A stretch of DNA of 64,000 bases from Lachnospiraceae bacterium (GCA_017431345.1 JAFRLH010000065.1:62001-126000); one strand, 5' to 3'. Positions 48,673-57,727 are shown, counted from the first letter of the stretch. Notes: generated by a model from the sequence alone, not told the origin. Numbers and translations: made by a program.

Positions 48673-49284
48673 ATGAAGAAAAAACTGTTGGCAACCGTAT
48701 TTGCATTATTCGCACTGACACTGCTGTTTTCTCTTGCGCCGGCAAGCGCGCAGGCTATCTCGTTCAAGAAAAGGATCGCAAAGGAAGTAAAGAAGGTCGG
48801 ACTCGGGAAAGAGGATTCGGATAAGGAAAAACTGAAGAAGATTTTCCAGTATGTTTCTCTGAAGGAAAAAGACAGCAAAGGAAATATAAAGAAAGAGAGA
48901 TTCGGATATGATCGGCCGTATACCTTTGCAAAGGATTCCAAACAGAAGAACTGGACCCAAAAATATGCCAAGAAAATGCTTTTGAAGAAGAAAGGCAGCT
49001 GCTATCAGTATGCGGCCCTTTACGGCTACATGGCTTTAAAGGCGACCGGCCTAAAGGTCCAAGTCGGTGTCGGTACTACAAAAGGATATGGCAATCCCAA
49101 CCAGCCGCATGCCTGGACGGAAGTAAAGATCGGTAAGAAATGGTACATTTATGATACCATCATGGATAAAAACTCTCCCCTGGTGAAAAAACCGCTTACC
49201 TACTGCGCCAAAAAGAAGACCAGCAAAGTGAAAAAGCAGTACTATACATACAGAGGCGCAAAGTATTATACTCTTAAATTCTGA
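48673..49284 (+). CDS. Secreted transglutaminase-like protein
   Basis: A 203-residue exported protein. After the signal peptide (KKKLLATVFALFALTLLFSL to AQA) comes a Lys-rich region, then a transglutaminase/cysteine-protease core: Cys in KKGSCYQYAALYGYMALKATG, His in PHAWTEVKIGKKW, Asp in YIYDTIMDKN. The Cys-His-Asp order fits that superfamily; whether it cross-links or cleaves is unknown. It has no wall-binding repeat of its own. Its neighbour at 53032 carries a similar core fused to wall-binding repeats. Confidence 0.82.
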   Translation: MKKKLLATVFALFALTLLFSLAPASAQAISFKKRIAKEVKKVGLGKEDSDKEKLKKIFQYVSLKEKDSKGNIKKERFGYDRPYTFAKDSKQKNWTQKYAKKMLLKKKGSCYQYAALYGYMALKATGLKVQVGVGTTKGYGNPNQPHAWTEVKIGKKWYIYDTIMDKNSPLVKKPLTYCAKKKTSKVKKQYYTYRGAKYYTLKF

Positions 49285-49344
49285 CCGATCAACTGACAGG
49301 GTGCAAACGGCAGCAGAAGCTGCCGCTGCTTCCGGGGAGTGTTT

Positions 49345-50739
49345 ATGGTATTCAGTTCACTGACTTTTATATGTATTTTCCTGCCGGCAGTCATCCTGGG
49401 CTGCCGGATTTTGCCGTCCATAAAGGCGAAGAATGCACTCCTGCTGGTCGCCAGTATCCTTTTCTATGCTTACGGAGAGCCGGTCTATGTTCTTTTGATG
49501 ATCGGGAATGCACTCTGCAATTATCTGTGGGCAATCCTGATGGAAAAATTCCCCGAGAGAAGGAAAGCAGTCCTGGCGATCGGCGTGATCCAGAACCTCG
49601 GTGTTCTGTGCATCTTCAAATATGCCGGGTTCCTTGCGGAATCCTTCAACAGCATTACCGGTCTGGGGATCCCTGTTCCGCAGATCGCCCTTCCGATCGG
49701 CATTTCCTTCTTCACTTTCCAAGCCATGTCCTACATGATCGATGTGTACAGAGGCGACTGCAGTGTACAGAAGAATTTCGGCAGACTGCTGCTTTACATT
49801 TCCTTCTTCCCGCAGCTGATCGCCGGACCGATCGTAAAGTACCACGATATTGAAGAGGAACTGCTGAACAGAAAGCAGAGTATTGACGGCATGGCCCGCG
49901 GAATGCGCCGCTTTATCTGCGGCCTTGGCAAAAAGGTGTTGATCGCGAATACGCTGGGAGCAATGGTCGACGGCCTGTTCGCTGCGGGGACCGGCGACCT
50001 GAACATCATCACCGCCTGGATCGGAACAGCAGGATTTTTCCTGCAGCTGTACTTTGATTTCTCCGGTTACAGCGACATGGCTATCGGTCTGGGATGGATG
50101 TTCGGCTTCCATTTCAGGGAGAACTTCAGCTATCCGATCATTGCCGGCTCGATCAAGGATTACTGGGCCAGGTGGCATATCTCACTGACGTCCTGGTTCC
50201 GGGAATATCTATATTTCCCGCTTGGCGGCAACCGGAAAGGCAAGGCAAGAACAGTCATCAATAAGTTTATCGTTTTTACCTTGTCCGGTATCTGGCACGG
50301 CGCCAATGTGACCTTCCTGCTTTGGGGTATCTACCACGGCCTTTTCCTGATGCTGGAGGAAATCTTCCCGGGTATCCGGAAAGAAGGCGGCTTGCTGAAA
50401 AAGATCCTGGTGCACATTTACACGCTGATCGTTGTGTTTGTCAGTATGGCGATCTTCCGGGCAGATGATATAGGGACGGCATTTATCTGGATCGGCAATA
50501 TGTTTGCAGGCATGAATTTCTCACCGGCAGCCATGAGGCTGGTGATGGCGCAGCTGACGCCGCTGAATATTGTTACCTTTATCATCGGATGCTTTGCAGC
50601 AACGCCCCTGATCAAGCCGCTGGCCTGCAGGGCATGGGCAGAAAAGGCTTCGTATATCATTACACCGGCCATGCTGCTGCTTGCGCTCGTGTTCCTCGCA
50701 GGCGGGACATACAACCCGTTCATTTATTTCAGGTTCTAG
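49345..50739 (+). CDS. MBOAT-family O-acyltransferase (AlgI/DltB-like)
   Basis: A 464-residue membrane O-acyltransferase with about 11-12 helices. Hallmarks are VFSSLTFICIFLPAVI, LPIGISFFTFQAMSYMIDVYRG, LIAGPIVKYHDIEEEL, FDFSGYSDMAIGLGWMFGF, RWHISLTSWFREYLYFPLGGNR, and the active His in LSGIWHGANVTFLLWGIYHG. It moves an acyl group, typically acetyl, across the membrane to an extracellular polymer. GGGGAG lies 5 nt before ATG 49345 (the GTG at 49339 overlaps that site). The DHHW-type partner follows 12 bp later, as in alginate acetylation systems. The acceptor polymer is unknown. Confidence 0.93.
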   Translation: MVFSSLTFICIFLPAVILGCRILPSIKAKNALLLVASILFYAYGEPVYVLLMIGNALCNYLWAILMEKFPERRKAVLAIGVIQNLGVLCIFKYAGFLAESFNSITGLGIPVPQIALPIGISFFTFQAMSYMIDVYRGDCSVQKNFGRLLLYISFFPQLIAGPIVKYHDIEEELLNRKQSIDGMARGMRRFICGLGKKVLIANTLGAMVDGLFAAGTGDLNIITAWIGTAGFFLQLYFDFSGYSDMAIGLGWMFGFHFRENFSYPIIAGSIKDYWARWHISLTSWFREYLYFPLGGNRKGKARTVINKFIVFTLSGIWHGANVTFLLWGIYHGLFLMLEEIFPGIRKEGGLLKKILVHIYTLIVVFVSMAIFRADDIGTAFIWIGNMFAGMNFSPAAMRLVMAQLTPLNIVTFIIGCFAATPLIKPLACRAWAEKASYIITPAMLLLALVFLAGGTYNPFIYFRF

Positions 50740-50751
50740 GAGGCAGATGCT

Positions 50752-52128
50752 GTGAATAAGAAATCACTGATCTATTTCATACTGTGTCTTGCGATCTGCC
50801 TTCTTCCCGTGCTGCTGATCCCGGTAAAAGGGAATCAGACTGCTTCGGAGAATAGAAGACTCGCGGATCCTCCTGCTTTCACAGATGAAGAGGGACAGGT
50901 CAATGTTAATGTCTTATCGGATGCAGGAGCGTATTTTGAAGATCATTTCGGACTGCGGAACGAGTGGGTGACCGCTTACGGAAAGATCCTGGCGAAATGT
51001 TTTGGCGTGTCATCCCAGAACGGCGTGATCCTGGGGAAAAATGACTGGCTGTATTATAAGGATTCGCTCACCGATTATCAGGGCGGATATGACCTGAACG
51101 ACCGGCAGCTGTTCGACGCAGCCTGGACAGTAAAGATGATCCAGAATGAAGCCTATTCAGAGGGCATGGATTTCGCATTCATGATCGCGCCGAACAAGAA
51201 CTCTCTGTATGATCAGAACATGCCGTATTATTACACTTCCTACAGGGAAGATCATAAGAACTATGACAGGCTCATGCCGCTTCTCGAGCAATATGAAGTG
51301 AACACGGCGGATGTAAAGCGTGTTCTGACGTCTGATGAATACAAAGATGAGATCCTTTATCATGAGAGAGACTCTCACTGGAACAACAAAGGCGCCGCGC
51401 TCGCTGCGCAGACGGTGCTGGATGCGTCAGAGACGGACCACCCTGTATTTACGGAAAGAACGGAAACGATACGGGAAGATTTCACAGGAGATCTGGACGC
51501 CATGATCTTTCCGGCTGCGATGAAGCCGGAAGCCGAGATCTATTATGAACCGGCCGGAGAGTTTACCTATGTGGAAGAAGTAGAGAACAACTTCGCACCG
51601 CAGATCTATACGGAAAGCGATTCCGAGAACGGCAATCTGCTGATGTACAGAGATTCGTTCGGCAATGCGCTTGTTCCTTATATGGCAGAATGCTTTGCAT
51701 ACAGTCATTTCTCAAGAGGAATCCCCTATCAGATCACGGATGATATCTACGACGATGAATGTGAGACACTGATCATTGAAAGAGCGGAGCGCTTCATTCC
51801 GGAGCTGGCCATGAATGCGCCGAGAATGCTGGCGCCGGTCGTTTCCGGCAGGCTGCTCAGTGAAAGAAATTATGAAAAATCGATTTCAGGACTTGCAGAA
51901 GAGGAATCGGATATTTATACTATAGTAACCGGTGATTTGCCGGAAGACATCCCTGCTGATGCAAGAATATTTGTAAAAGTGAACGGAGAAGTCAATTATG
52001 AAGCATTTCCGGTCACCGATGAAAGCGGGAAGGAAAGTTTTTCCCTTATGCTGATAACGGAACTGCTTTCCGATCAAAATACATACGAACTCTGCCTTGT
52101 TCCGGCCTCGGAAATGATGGAAGAGTAA
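50752..52128 (+). CDS. DHHW/AlgX-like O-acetylation partner protein
   Basis: A 458-residue protein with one N-terminal membrane anchor (SLIYFILCLAICLLPVLLIP) and an extracellular SGNH-like domain of the DHHW/AlgJ-AlgX type. Visible marks are FEDHFGLRNEWVTAYGKI, LGKNDWLYYKD, RDSHWNNKGA (the D-x-H-W site), and YRDSFGNALVPY with the candidate nucleophile Ser. It would receive acetyl from the MBOAT partner and place it on the polysaccharide. The last ~90 residues look like an extra beta domain. GTG start with AGGAGG 9 nt upstream. Confidence 0.88.
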   Translation: MNKKSLIYFILCLAICLLPVLLIPVKGNQTASENRRLADPPAFTDEEGQVNVNVLSDAGAYFEDHFGLRNEWVTAYGKILAKCFGVSSQNGVILGKNDWLYYKDSLTDYQGGYDLNDRQLFDAAWTVKMIQNEAYSEGMDFAFMIAPNKNSLYDQNMPYYYTSYREDHKNYDRLMPLLEQYEVNTADVKRVLTSDEYKDEILYHERDSHWNNKGAALAAQTVLDASETDHPVFTERTETIREDFTGDLDAMIFPAAMKPEAEIYYEPAGEFTYVEEVENNFAPQIYTESDSENGNLLMYRDSFGNALVPYMAECFAYSHFSRGIPYQITDDIYDDECETLIIERAERFIPELAMNAPRMLAPVVSGRLLSERNYEKSISGLAEEESDIYTIVTGDLPEDIPADARIFVKVNGEVNYEAFPVTDESGKESFSLMLITELLSDQNTYELCLVPASEMMEE

Positions 52129-52144
52129 AAGGGAGGAAAACAAA

Positions 52145-52987
52145 ATGAACCTGAAGAAAAAAGCGATGTTCATGCTGGCTGTGCTTGCAGCAGGAACCAT
52201 GATGATGACGGGCTGCACCGGAAACAATGGAAAGCCTGCAGAGACAACGGCTGCTGCAACAGAGGCTGTTACCGAAGCACCTGAGACAACCGCAGCTGCT
52301 GAGGAAACAACTGCTGCTGCCGAGACGACTGCTGCCGCTGAGACAACTGCTGCTGCCGAAGAGACGACTGCCGCTGCTGCCGAGACGACTGCTGCCGCCG
52401 CTGAGACAACTGCTGCCGTTGAGACCACTGCAGCCGCTGAAGAAACCACCGCAGCCGCTGAAGTTGAAGAAGTCACGACCGCTGCCGCTGATGCAGAGGA
52501 GACAACTGCTGCGGAAGGTACAGAGGCTGCTGCCGCTGAATCCGCTGCGGAATCCAAGGCTTCTCTTACGGAAGGAAAGACTGCCGTAAAGAAATACACG
52601 ACCGGCAACCTGATCATCCGCTCCACGGCTTCCAAGGACGGCGAGAGACTGGCTATCGTTCCGATCGGCGTAGAGATCGATGTTTACGAAGAAGGCAATG
52701 AATATGTTCTGATCAAGTACGAAGATCAGGAAGGTTATGTATACGAGTCTTATCTGACCACCGATCAGGAAGAAGCGATCCAGGCTTCCAAGGAATATGA
52801 TGCGGAACAGGCTGCAAAGGCTGCTGCTGAAAAGAATTCCTCATCCAAGAAATCTTCGAAGAAAAAGAAGAAGAGCGGCGGAAAGAAGGAAGTCAGCCGT
52901 CAGAAGTATGATGACTGTGACGGAAGCGGCCATGGTTACTATGAGATCACTTATTCGGATGGAAGCAAGAAGATCAAAAAATACTGA
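52145..52987 (+). CDS. Lipoprotein with TTAAAE repeats and SH3-like domain
   Basis: A 280-residue lipoprotein. The signal ends in MMMTGC (lipobox, Cys near residue 24), so it is processed by Lgt. Residues ~32-140 are low complexity, built on repeats such as ETTAAAEETTAAAE, probably a flexible wall-spanning spacer. An SH3b-like domain follows (TTGNLIIRSTASKDGERLAIVPIG and EDQEGYVYESYL), then a Lys/Ser-rich stretch (KKSSKKKKKSGGKK) and a short end with CDGSGHGYYEITYSDGS. The SH3 domain likely binds peptidoglycan. It is the fifth gene of the surface operon. Confidence 0.85.
   Translation: MNLKKKAMFMLAVLAAGTMMMTGCTGNNGKPAETTAAATEAVTEAPETTAAAEETTAAAETTAAAETTAAAEETTAAAAETTAAAAETTAAVETTAAAEETTAAAEVEEVTTAAADAEETTAAEGTEAAAAESAAESKASLTEGKTAVKKYTTGNLIIRSTASKDGERLAIVPIGVEIDVYEEGNEYVLIKYEDQEGYVYESYLTTDQEEAIQASKEYDAEQAAKAAAEKNSSSKKSSKKKKKSGGKKEVSRQKYDDCDGSGHGYYEITYSDGSKKIKKY
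52235..52515 (+). repeat. Coding low-complexity repeat (Thr-Ala-Ala-Glu)
   Basis: Imperfect 18-24 bp units of the type GAGACAACTGCTGCTGCC repeat through this stretch. Length changes by slippage would keep the frame if in multiples of 3 bp. Confidence 0.75.
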
Positions 52988-53031
52988 TTGACTGATTCTC
53001 AGTGTCATCTAAACAAGCGGGGATTTTCAGA

Positions 53032-53811
53032 ATGAAAAAACAACAGCTGTTTATATTGATGGTTCTTGCAGTCTGCCTTGTTTCGGCACCGGTTTCTGCC
53101 AACGCAAAAAAATATAAGAAGCAGTGGGTCGAGTCGAAAGGGAATTACCGGTACTATGATGAGAACGGTAAGAAAGTCAAAGGGCTGAAGAAGATCGGCA
53201 AAAAGTATTACTGCTTTGACAGCAAGGGCAGACAGCATCTCGGCTGGCAGAAGATCGGGAAGAATTATTACTTCTTTAAACGCACCGGCGGCAAAAAAGG
53301 GTACATGGTCAAGTCAAAGACCGTGAACCATATTAAGCTTAAAAAGAGCGGAAAGGCAGTAAAATCCTCGGCGGAAAACCGCCTTTACGCTCTCGCGGAA
53401 GCGCAGCGGATCGTTGAAGCTGCCACTGTTCCGGCGGACAAAAAGGAAGTAAAACTGAAAAAGACCTGGAACTATTTTCAGAAGAATTATCTTTACCGGG
53501 GAGAACTGAAATTCAGGAACGGCGCAAACTGGGATGTTTCTTATGCCAGAAGTGTGTTTCTCACGAAGAAGGGCAACTGCTACGGACTCGGCGCCGCCTG
53601 GGCGTATCTTGCCGGCGCCTGCGGGTATGCGGAATCCTATGCAGTTTCCAGCGGAGGACACGGATGGTGCGAGATCAACGGCAGAGTGTATGATCCTTCA
53701 TGGGCCAGAGTAGATAAACGATACAGTTATTACAACATGGACATGAATATGAGCGGAAGGAACAAGATCCCCAATTATAAAAAAGCCGGTACCTATAAGA
53801 AGAAGGTCTGA
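53032..53811 (+). CDS. Secreted transglutaminase-like protein with wall-binding repeats
   Basis: A 259-residue exported protein. The signal peptide (KKQQLFILMVLAVCLVSAPV to about ANA) is followed by two or three wall-binding repeats (GNYRYYDENGKKVKGLKKI, GKKYYCFDSKGRQHLGWQKI, GKNYYFFKRTGGKKG) and a transglutaminase-like core: Cys in KKGNCYGLGAAWAYLAGACG, His in SGGHGWCEINGR, Asp in VYDPSWARVDK. ATG 53032 is used, with a GCGGGG site about 9 nt upstream; the longer frame from 53002 has none. It combines the two modules found separately in the first two genes of the operon. Confidence 0.85.
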   Translation: MKKQQLFILMVLAVCLVSAPVSANAKKYKKQWVESKGNYRYYDENGKKVKGLKKIGKKYYCFDSKGRQHLGWQKIGKNYYFFKRTGGKKGYMVKSKTVNHIKLKKSGKAVKSSAENRLYALAEAQRIVEAATVPADKKEVKLKKTWNYFQKNYLYRGELKFRNGANWDVSYARSVFLTKKGNCYGLGAAWAYLAGACGYAESYAVSSGGHGWCEINGRVYDPSWARVDKRYSYYNMDMNMSGRNKIPNYKKAGTYKKKV

Positions 53812-53828
53812 ACCGGAAGGAATGTTTT

Positions 53829-54737
53829 ATGGCAGAAGTACTAGCTAGAGCGGTATCCATGATGGGTATCATCATCCTTGGATATGTACTGAAAGAAAGA
53901 GGCTTTCTTAACAGGAGCCTCTTTCCTGTGCTGTCCAGAATCACGATCAATATTACATTGCCCTGTGTGATCATTTCCAAATTCTCCGATTTTGACATGA
54001 ACAGAGCTTTTCTGGTGCTGCTGCCTGTCGGGATCGCGATCAATCTGCTGACGATCCTGATCGGCTACATTTCCGGAGCGCCGGGAGGAAGAAAACAGCG
54101 TTCTTTCAACATGATTAATCTGTCAGGTTTTAATATCGGCGCATTCGTCCTTCCTTTTACACAGGTTTTCCTGGGCGCAGAAGGGGTAGTCGCGCTGTGT
54201 GTGTTTGACTGCGGAAATTCGATCATGTGTACCGGCGGCACCTATGCCATGGCCTCCATGGTCGCAGGAGAAGGGGAGCGGCAGGGAATCAAAGGCTTCC
54301 TGAAAAAGCTTTTCTCATCCATCCCGATGGATGTTTATGTGATCATGGTGATCCTTTCTTTCTTCCGGATCAGACTTCCGCTGCTGGTCCGTACATTCGC
54401 AGGGATCGTCGGAAATGCAAATGCTTTTCTTGCTATGCTGATCATCGGGATCGGTTTCGAATGGAGAATGCGAAAAGAAGAGGTGAAAGAGACGGTATTT
54501 GTTGTAGTCATCCGTTATGCAGTAGCCGTAATATGTGCTGTGCTTGCTGCAAAGCTGCTTCCTTTTTCATCGGAAGTAATCAAAGCGATGATACTGGCTG
54601 CCTTTGCACCGTTATCAGCGCTTACACCAGTGTTTACGGAACGTACCGGCGGTGACGTGAGCCTGTCAAGCACCATTAATTCGATTACGATCCTGATCAG
54701 TACGATCATCATTACGACTTTGCTTGTGGTTCTGTGA
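53829..54737 (+). CDS. AEC-family transporter
   Basis: A 302-residue auxin-efflux-carrier-family membrane protein, paralogue of the one at 40776. The same blocks recur: GYVLKERGFLNRSLFPVLSRITINITLPCVIISKF, FNIGAFVLPFTQVF, CGNSIMCTGGTYAMAS, and FAPLSALTPVFTERTGGDVSLSS (short blocks). About ten helices. It lies 17 bp after the preceding gene, closing the surface operon, although its role there is unclear. A tRNA-Leu promoter overlaps its last codons. Confidence 0.87.
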   Translation: MAEVLARAVSMMGIIILGYVLKERGFLNRSLFPVLSRITINITLPCVIISKFSDFDMNRAFLVLLPVGIAINLLTILIGYISGAPGGRKQRSFNMINLSGFNIGAFVLPFTQVFLGAEGVVALCVFDCGNSIMCTGGTYAMASMVAGEGERQGIKGFLKKLFSSIPMDVYVIMVILSFFRIRLPLLVRTFAGIVGNANAFLAMLIIGIGFEWRMRKEEVKETVFVVVIRYAVAVICAVLAAKLLPFSSEVIKAMILAAFAPLSALTPVFTERTGGDVSLSSTINSITILISTIIITTLLVVL

Positions 54738-54751
54738 GAAAGCAGTATAAT
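54724..54751 (+). promoter_or_regulatory. Possible promoter of tRNA-Leu
   Basis: TTGTGG and TATAAT with a 16-bp spacer, 8 bp upstream of the tRNA. Confidence 0.5.
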
Positions 54752-54759
54752 ATGGTTAT

Positions 54760-54841
54760 GCAGATATGGCGGAACTGGCAGACGCGCTGGATTTAGGTTC
54801 CAGTGGTTCACACCGTGTGGGTTCGAGTCCCACTATCTGCA
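54760..54841 (+). tRNA. tRNA-Leu (anticodon TAG)
   Basis: Class II tRNA with a long variable arm: acceptor GCAGATA/TATCTGC, anticodon stem CTGGA/TCCAG around TTTAGGT (anticodon TAG), T arm TGTGG-GTTCGAG-TCCCA region. The long frame beginning at 54766 reads through it and is an artefact of the tRNA. Confidence 0.94.
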
Positions 54842-54867
54842 TTTATCTTTTAAGGAAAGGCAAGCCT

Positions 54868-56583
54868 ATGAGAAAAAACTGGGACAGAAAACTGGAAGAA
54901 TTTGAGGAAGAACCCGAAAGAGCCAGACCGGTCAGAAAGGTACGGTCTTTCTGGATCTTCTTTGTTTTTGTGCTTGTCCTGATCGACATTTCAGGCATTT
55001 TCCTTGCGTTGAGAGAGCATTATTACAGACATCATTTCCTGCCGGGCACCATGGTGAACGGTCAGGATATTTCAGGAAGGACGGCGGAGGAAGTAAAAAA
55101 TGCCATCTCTGATAAACTCGATGACTATTCCCTTACCGTTTTCGAAAGAGATGAGAACGGCGAACGGGTGAGTGAATCGATCAACGGTGCGGAGATCGCG
55201 CTGGAGATGAACTTTGACAATTCTCTCGAAAAAGCGCTCAGGGCGCAGACCCGTCTGGAATGGCTGAAGCGGAAATTCAAACGTTCTGATGCGAATGAAC
55301 TGACGCTTTCTTCTTCTGTGAAATATAACAGGGAAGCCTGGAAGATGAAGCTTGCCGGCATGAAATGCATGTCGGAGGACTTTATAACGCCGCCCAGGAA
55401 CGCAAAGATCAGTGACTATCAGACCGGTGAGGGATATGTCATTATTCCCGAAAGTTATGGGAACCAGCCTGATAAAAAGAGGGTAAGGAAGATCCTTTCC
55501 GAGGCAGTCCTTTCCCTTCAGTCAGAGGTAGATCTTACTGCCATAGAGGGGATCTATGAAGATCCCGCCATACTTTCCGATGATCCGGAACTGAACGAAA
55601 AAGCAGAAAAACTCAACCGCTATGCCACCATAAAGATCGTATATACTTTCGGAGAGCAGAAGGAAGTTCTGGACGGTGATATTATTCATACCTGGATCCA
55701 GACAGACGATGCCGGGAATGTAACGGTCGACACTTCTCATGTGACAGATTATGTGGCTTCGCTCAGGAAAAAATATGATACGATTTTCCGTGACAGGGAG
55801 TTCATGACCAGCTATGGCGTACCGGTCACGCTGGAAGGCGGAGAAGACAAAGGCGATTACGGCTGGTGGATGGACTATACGACTGAAGAACAGGAACTGA
55901 CCGAGATGATCCTGAAAGGGGAGAGCGGGGAACGGACGCCGGTGTATTTCCAGACTGCGGCGGAATACGGCGAACAGGATTATGGAGACACCTATGTGGA
56001 AGTGAACCTGACTGCCCAGCATATTTTCTTCTATAAGGACGGCGTGCTTATGCTGGAATCCGACTGTGTTTCCGGAAATGAACGCCGGAAGAACGGAACG
56101 CCGGAAGGTGTTTACGGTATTACTTACAAGGAACGCAATGCCACCCTGGTAGGAGAAAATTATTCCACCCCGGTTTCCTGGTGGATGCCGTTCAATAATA
56201 ATGTCGGACTGCATGATGCAACATGGCGGAGGAAATTCGGCGCCAATATCAATATGTCTTCCGGTTCGCACGGCTGTGTCAATCTTCCTTACACCGTTGC
56301 GAGAGAACTTTATCAGATGGTAGATAAAGGAACCCCTGTCATCTGTTATCATCTGGAAGGAACCGAATCGAAGGAAACAACAGAGCAGACCGATGAAGAT
56401 ATTGCACAGTCTGCGATCGATGCGATCGAAGCGATCGGAACCGTGCAGAAGACGGAAGACTGTAAGAAACGGATCGAAAGAGCAAGACAGCTCTATAACG
56501 GTTTGAACGGTACCGGGCGGGGGTACGTCTATAATTATGATGCACTGAAATCTGCAGAAACAGAATATCGTGCCCTGAAATAA
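54868..56583 (+). CDS. L,D-transpeptidase (YkuD) with N-terminal peptidoglycan-binding region
   Basis: A 571-residue membrane-anchored cell-wall enzyme. A cytoplasmic basic segment is followed by one helix (SFWIFFVFVLVLIDISGIFL, about residue 26-48). The long extracellular part begins with a PG_binding_4/VanW-like domain (LPGTMVNGQDISGRTAEEVKNAI and following). The YkuD catalytic domain lies at about residues 370-490, with the active site in SSGSHGCVNLP (Cys about 469) and DATWRRKFG upstream. It makes 3-3 cross-links in peptidoglycan. ATG 54868 is 7 nt after AAGGAAAGG. A C-terminal acidic tail of ~75 residues has no clear domain. Confidence 0.92.
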   Translation: MRKNWDRKLEEFEEEPERARPVRKVRSFWIFFVFVLVLIDISGIFLALREHYYRHHFLPGTMVNGQDISGRTAEEVKNAISDKLDDYSLTVFERDENGERVSESINGAEIALEMNFDNSLEKALRAQTRLEWLKRKFKRSDANELTLSSSVKYNREAWKMKLAGMKCMSEDFITPPRNAKISDYQTGEGYVIIPESYGNQPDKKRVRKILSEAVLSLQSEVDLTAIEGIYEDPAILSDDPELNEKAEKLNRYATIKIVYTFGEQKEVLDGDIIHTWIQTDDAGNVTVDTSHVTDYVASLRKKYDTIFRDREFMTSYGVPVTLEGGEDKGDYGWWMDYTTEEQELTEMILKGESGERTPVYFQTAAEYGEQDYGDTYVEVNLTAQHIFFYKDGVLMLESDCVSGNERRKNGTPEGVYGITYKERNATLVGENYSTPVSWWMPFNNNVGLHDATWRRKFGANINMSSGSHGCVNLPYTVARELYQMVDKGTPVICYHLEGTESKETTEQTDEDIAQSAIDAIEAIGTVQKTEDCKKRIERARQLYNGLNGTGRGYVYNYDALKSAETEYRALK

Positions 56584-56602
56584 CAATCGGCCGGAGGTCC
56601 TA

Positions 56603-57679
56603 ATGAGCGTAATAGTAAGACAGAGACTCGCAGAGTGGCTGGAAAAAAATGATCTGGATGCCATTTTCATCAGCAAGTTGATGAATGTCCGGTATGTAAG
56701 CGATTATACAAGCGATGACGCCTATCTGCTGCTGACAAAGAGAGGCCAGTATTTTATAACGGATCCACGCTATACCGAGCAGGCGTCCAAGGAATGCCTC
56801 AGCTTCACGATCCTTGAGTGGAGAAGCATGGGTTCAGTCGGCGATGCGATCGGAAAGATCGCGAAGGAAGAAGGGCTTAAGCGGATCGCCTTTGAAGAGG
56901 ATCATTTAACATATGCCTTTTACGCCTCCATAAAACATGCATGTGACGTGGAACTCATTCCGCAGCGCGGCGTGGTAGAGGAGATGCGTTCCCATAAGAC
57001 ACCGCAGGAAATTGATTATCTGAGGGCTTCCTGCCAGATTGCTTCGGATGCGTTTGAGAAGATCATAAAGGATATCCGGGTAGGCGTGACAGAAAAAGAG
57101 CTTGCGGCAAGGCTTTCCTATTATATGGTAGCCCTGGGGTCGGATACCAAACCCTATGGGAATATCCTGATCTCCGGTGCCAGGACTTCGCTTCTGCACG
57201 GTATTCCCTCTGCAAAAGCGCTTGAATTCGGTGATTTCGTCCTCATGGATTACGGCTGCCAGTATAAGGGATATCTGTCTGACATGACAAGGACTGTCGT
57301 AGTCGGCAGAGCGAATGCAAAGCAGCGCGAGGTATACAGACTGGAGCAGGAAATGCTGGCCGCCATGGAAGCAGAGATGAAGCCCGGCACATCAGCAAGC
57401 CATGTTTATCAGGTCGGCGCAGATATCATTAAGGGTACGGAATACTATCAGTATCATTATACGGGCGTAGGCCATGGAATCGGTATGTTCGTCCACGAAG
57501 TCCCCTTCCTCGGACCGAATCATAACTATATCCTTGAGAAGGATACCGTGATGACCGCAGAGCCCGGGATCTACATCCCCGGATGGGGCGGCGTACGGAT
57601 CGAAGATACCCTGCTGATTACGGAAGACGGCGCAGAGATCCTGACTCCGGCGAGGAAAGAACTTATCGAGCTCGTTTGA
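56603..57679 (+). CDS. M24-family Xaa-Pro aminopeptidase
   Basis: A 358-residue creatinase-fold metallopeptidase removing N-terminal residues before proline. The N-terminal domain has FISKLMNVRYVSDYTSDDAYLLLTKRG and TDPRYTEQA. The catalytic domain holds the metal ligands in order: VLMDYGCQYKGYLSDMTRTVV (two Asp), GHGIGMFVHEVPFL (His), TAEPGIYIPG (Glu), and GGVRIEDTLLITEDG (Glu). Short, as in PepQ/YqhT-type enzymes. GGAGG lies before the ATG, 19 bp after the transpeptidase stop, so it is probably in the same operon. Confidence 0.93.
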   Translation: MSVIVRQRLAEWLEKNDLDAIFISKLMNVRYVSDYTSDDAYLLLTKRGQYFITDPRYTEQASKECLSFTILEWRSMGSVGDAIGKIAKEEGLKRIAFEEDHLTYAFYASIKHACDVELIPQRGVVEEMRSHKTPQEIDYLRASCQIASDAFEKIIKDIRVGVTEKELAARLSYYMVALGSDTKPYGNILISGARTSLLHGIPSAKALEFGDFVLMDYGCQYKGYLSDMTRTVVVGRANAKQREVYRLEQEMLAAMEAEMKPGTSASHVYQVGADIIKGTEYYQYHYTGVGHGIGMFVHEVPFLGPNHNYILEKDTVMTAEPGIYIPGWGGVRIEDTLLITEDGAEILTPARKELIELV

Positions 57680-57704
57680 CATCAATGCGGCTTTATGGTA
57701 TTTT
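57676..57704 (+). promoter_or_regulatory. Promoter of the YerC-type gene
   Basis: TTGACA (overlapping the preceding stop codon) and TATTTT with a 17-bp spacer. Confidence 0.6.
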
Positions 57705-57727
57705 ATTATTGTAATTACCATAAAGCC
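57689..57727. promoter_or_regulatory. Inverted repeat over the yerC promoter, candidate operator
   Basis: GGCTTTATGGTA (57689-57700) and TACCATAAAGCC (57716-57727) are perfect 12-bp arms, 15 bp apart. The left arm covers the spacer and the edge of the -10 box, and the right arm the transcript start. No T run follows, so operator is more likely than terminator. Confidence 0.6.

Noticed and set aside
52235..52515. Possible CRISPR or satellite array
   Set aside because: The repeats are in-frame codons of a lipoprotein spacer, with no unique spacers between identical units.
54766..54867. N-terminal extension AELADALDLGSSGSHRVG of the L,D-transpeptidase
   Set aside because: It is translated tRNA-Leu; the real start is ATG 54868 with its own ribosome site.
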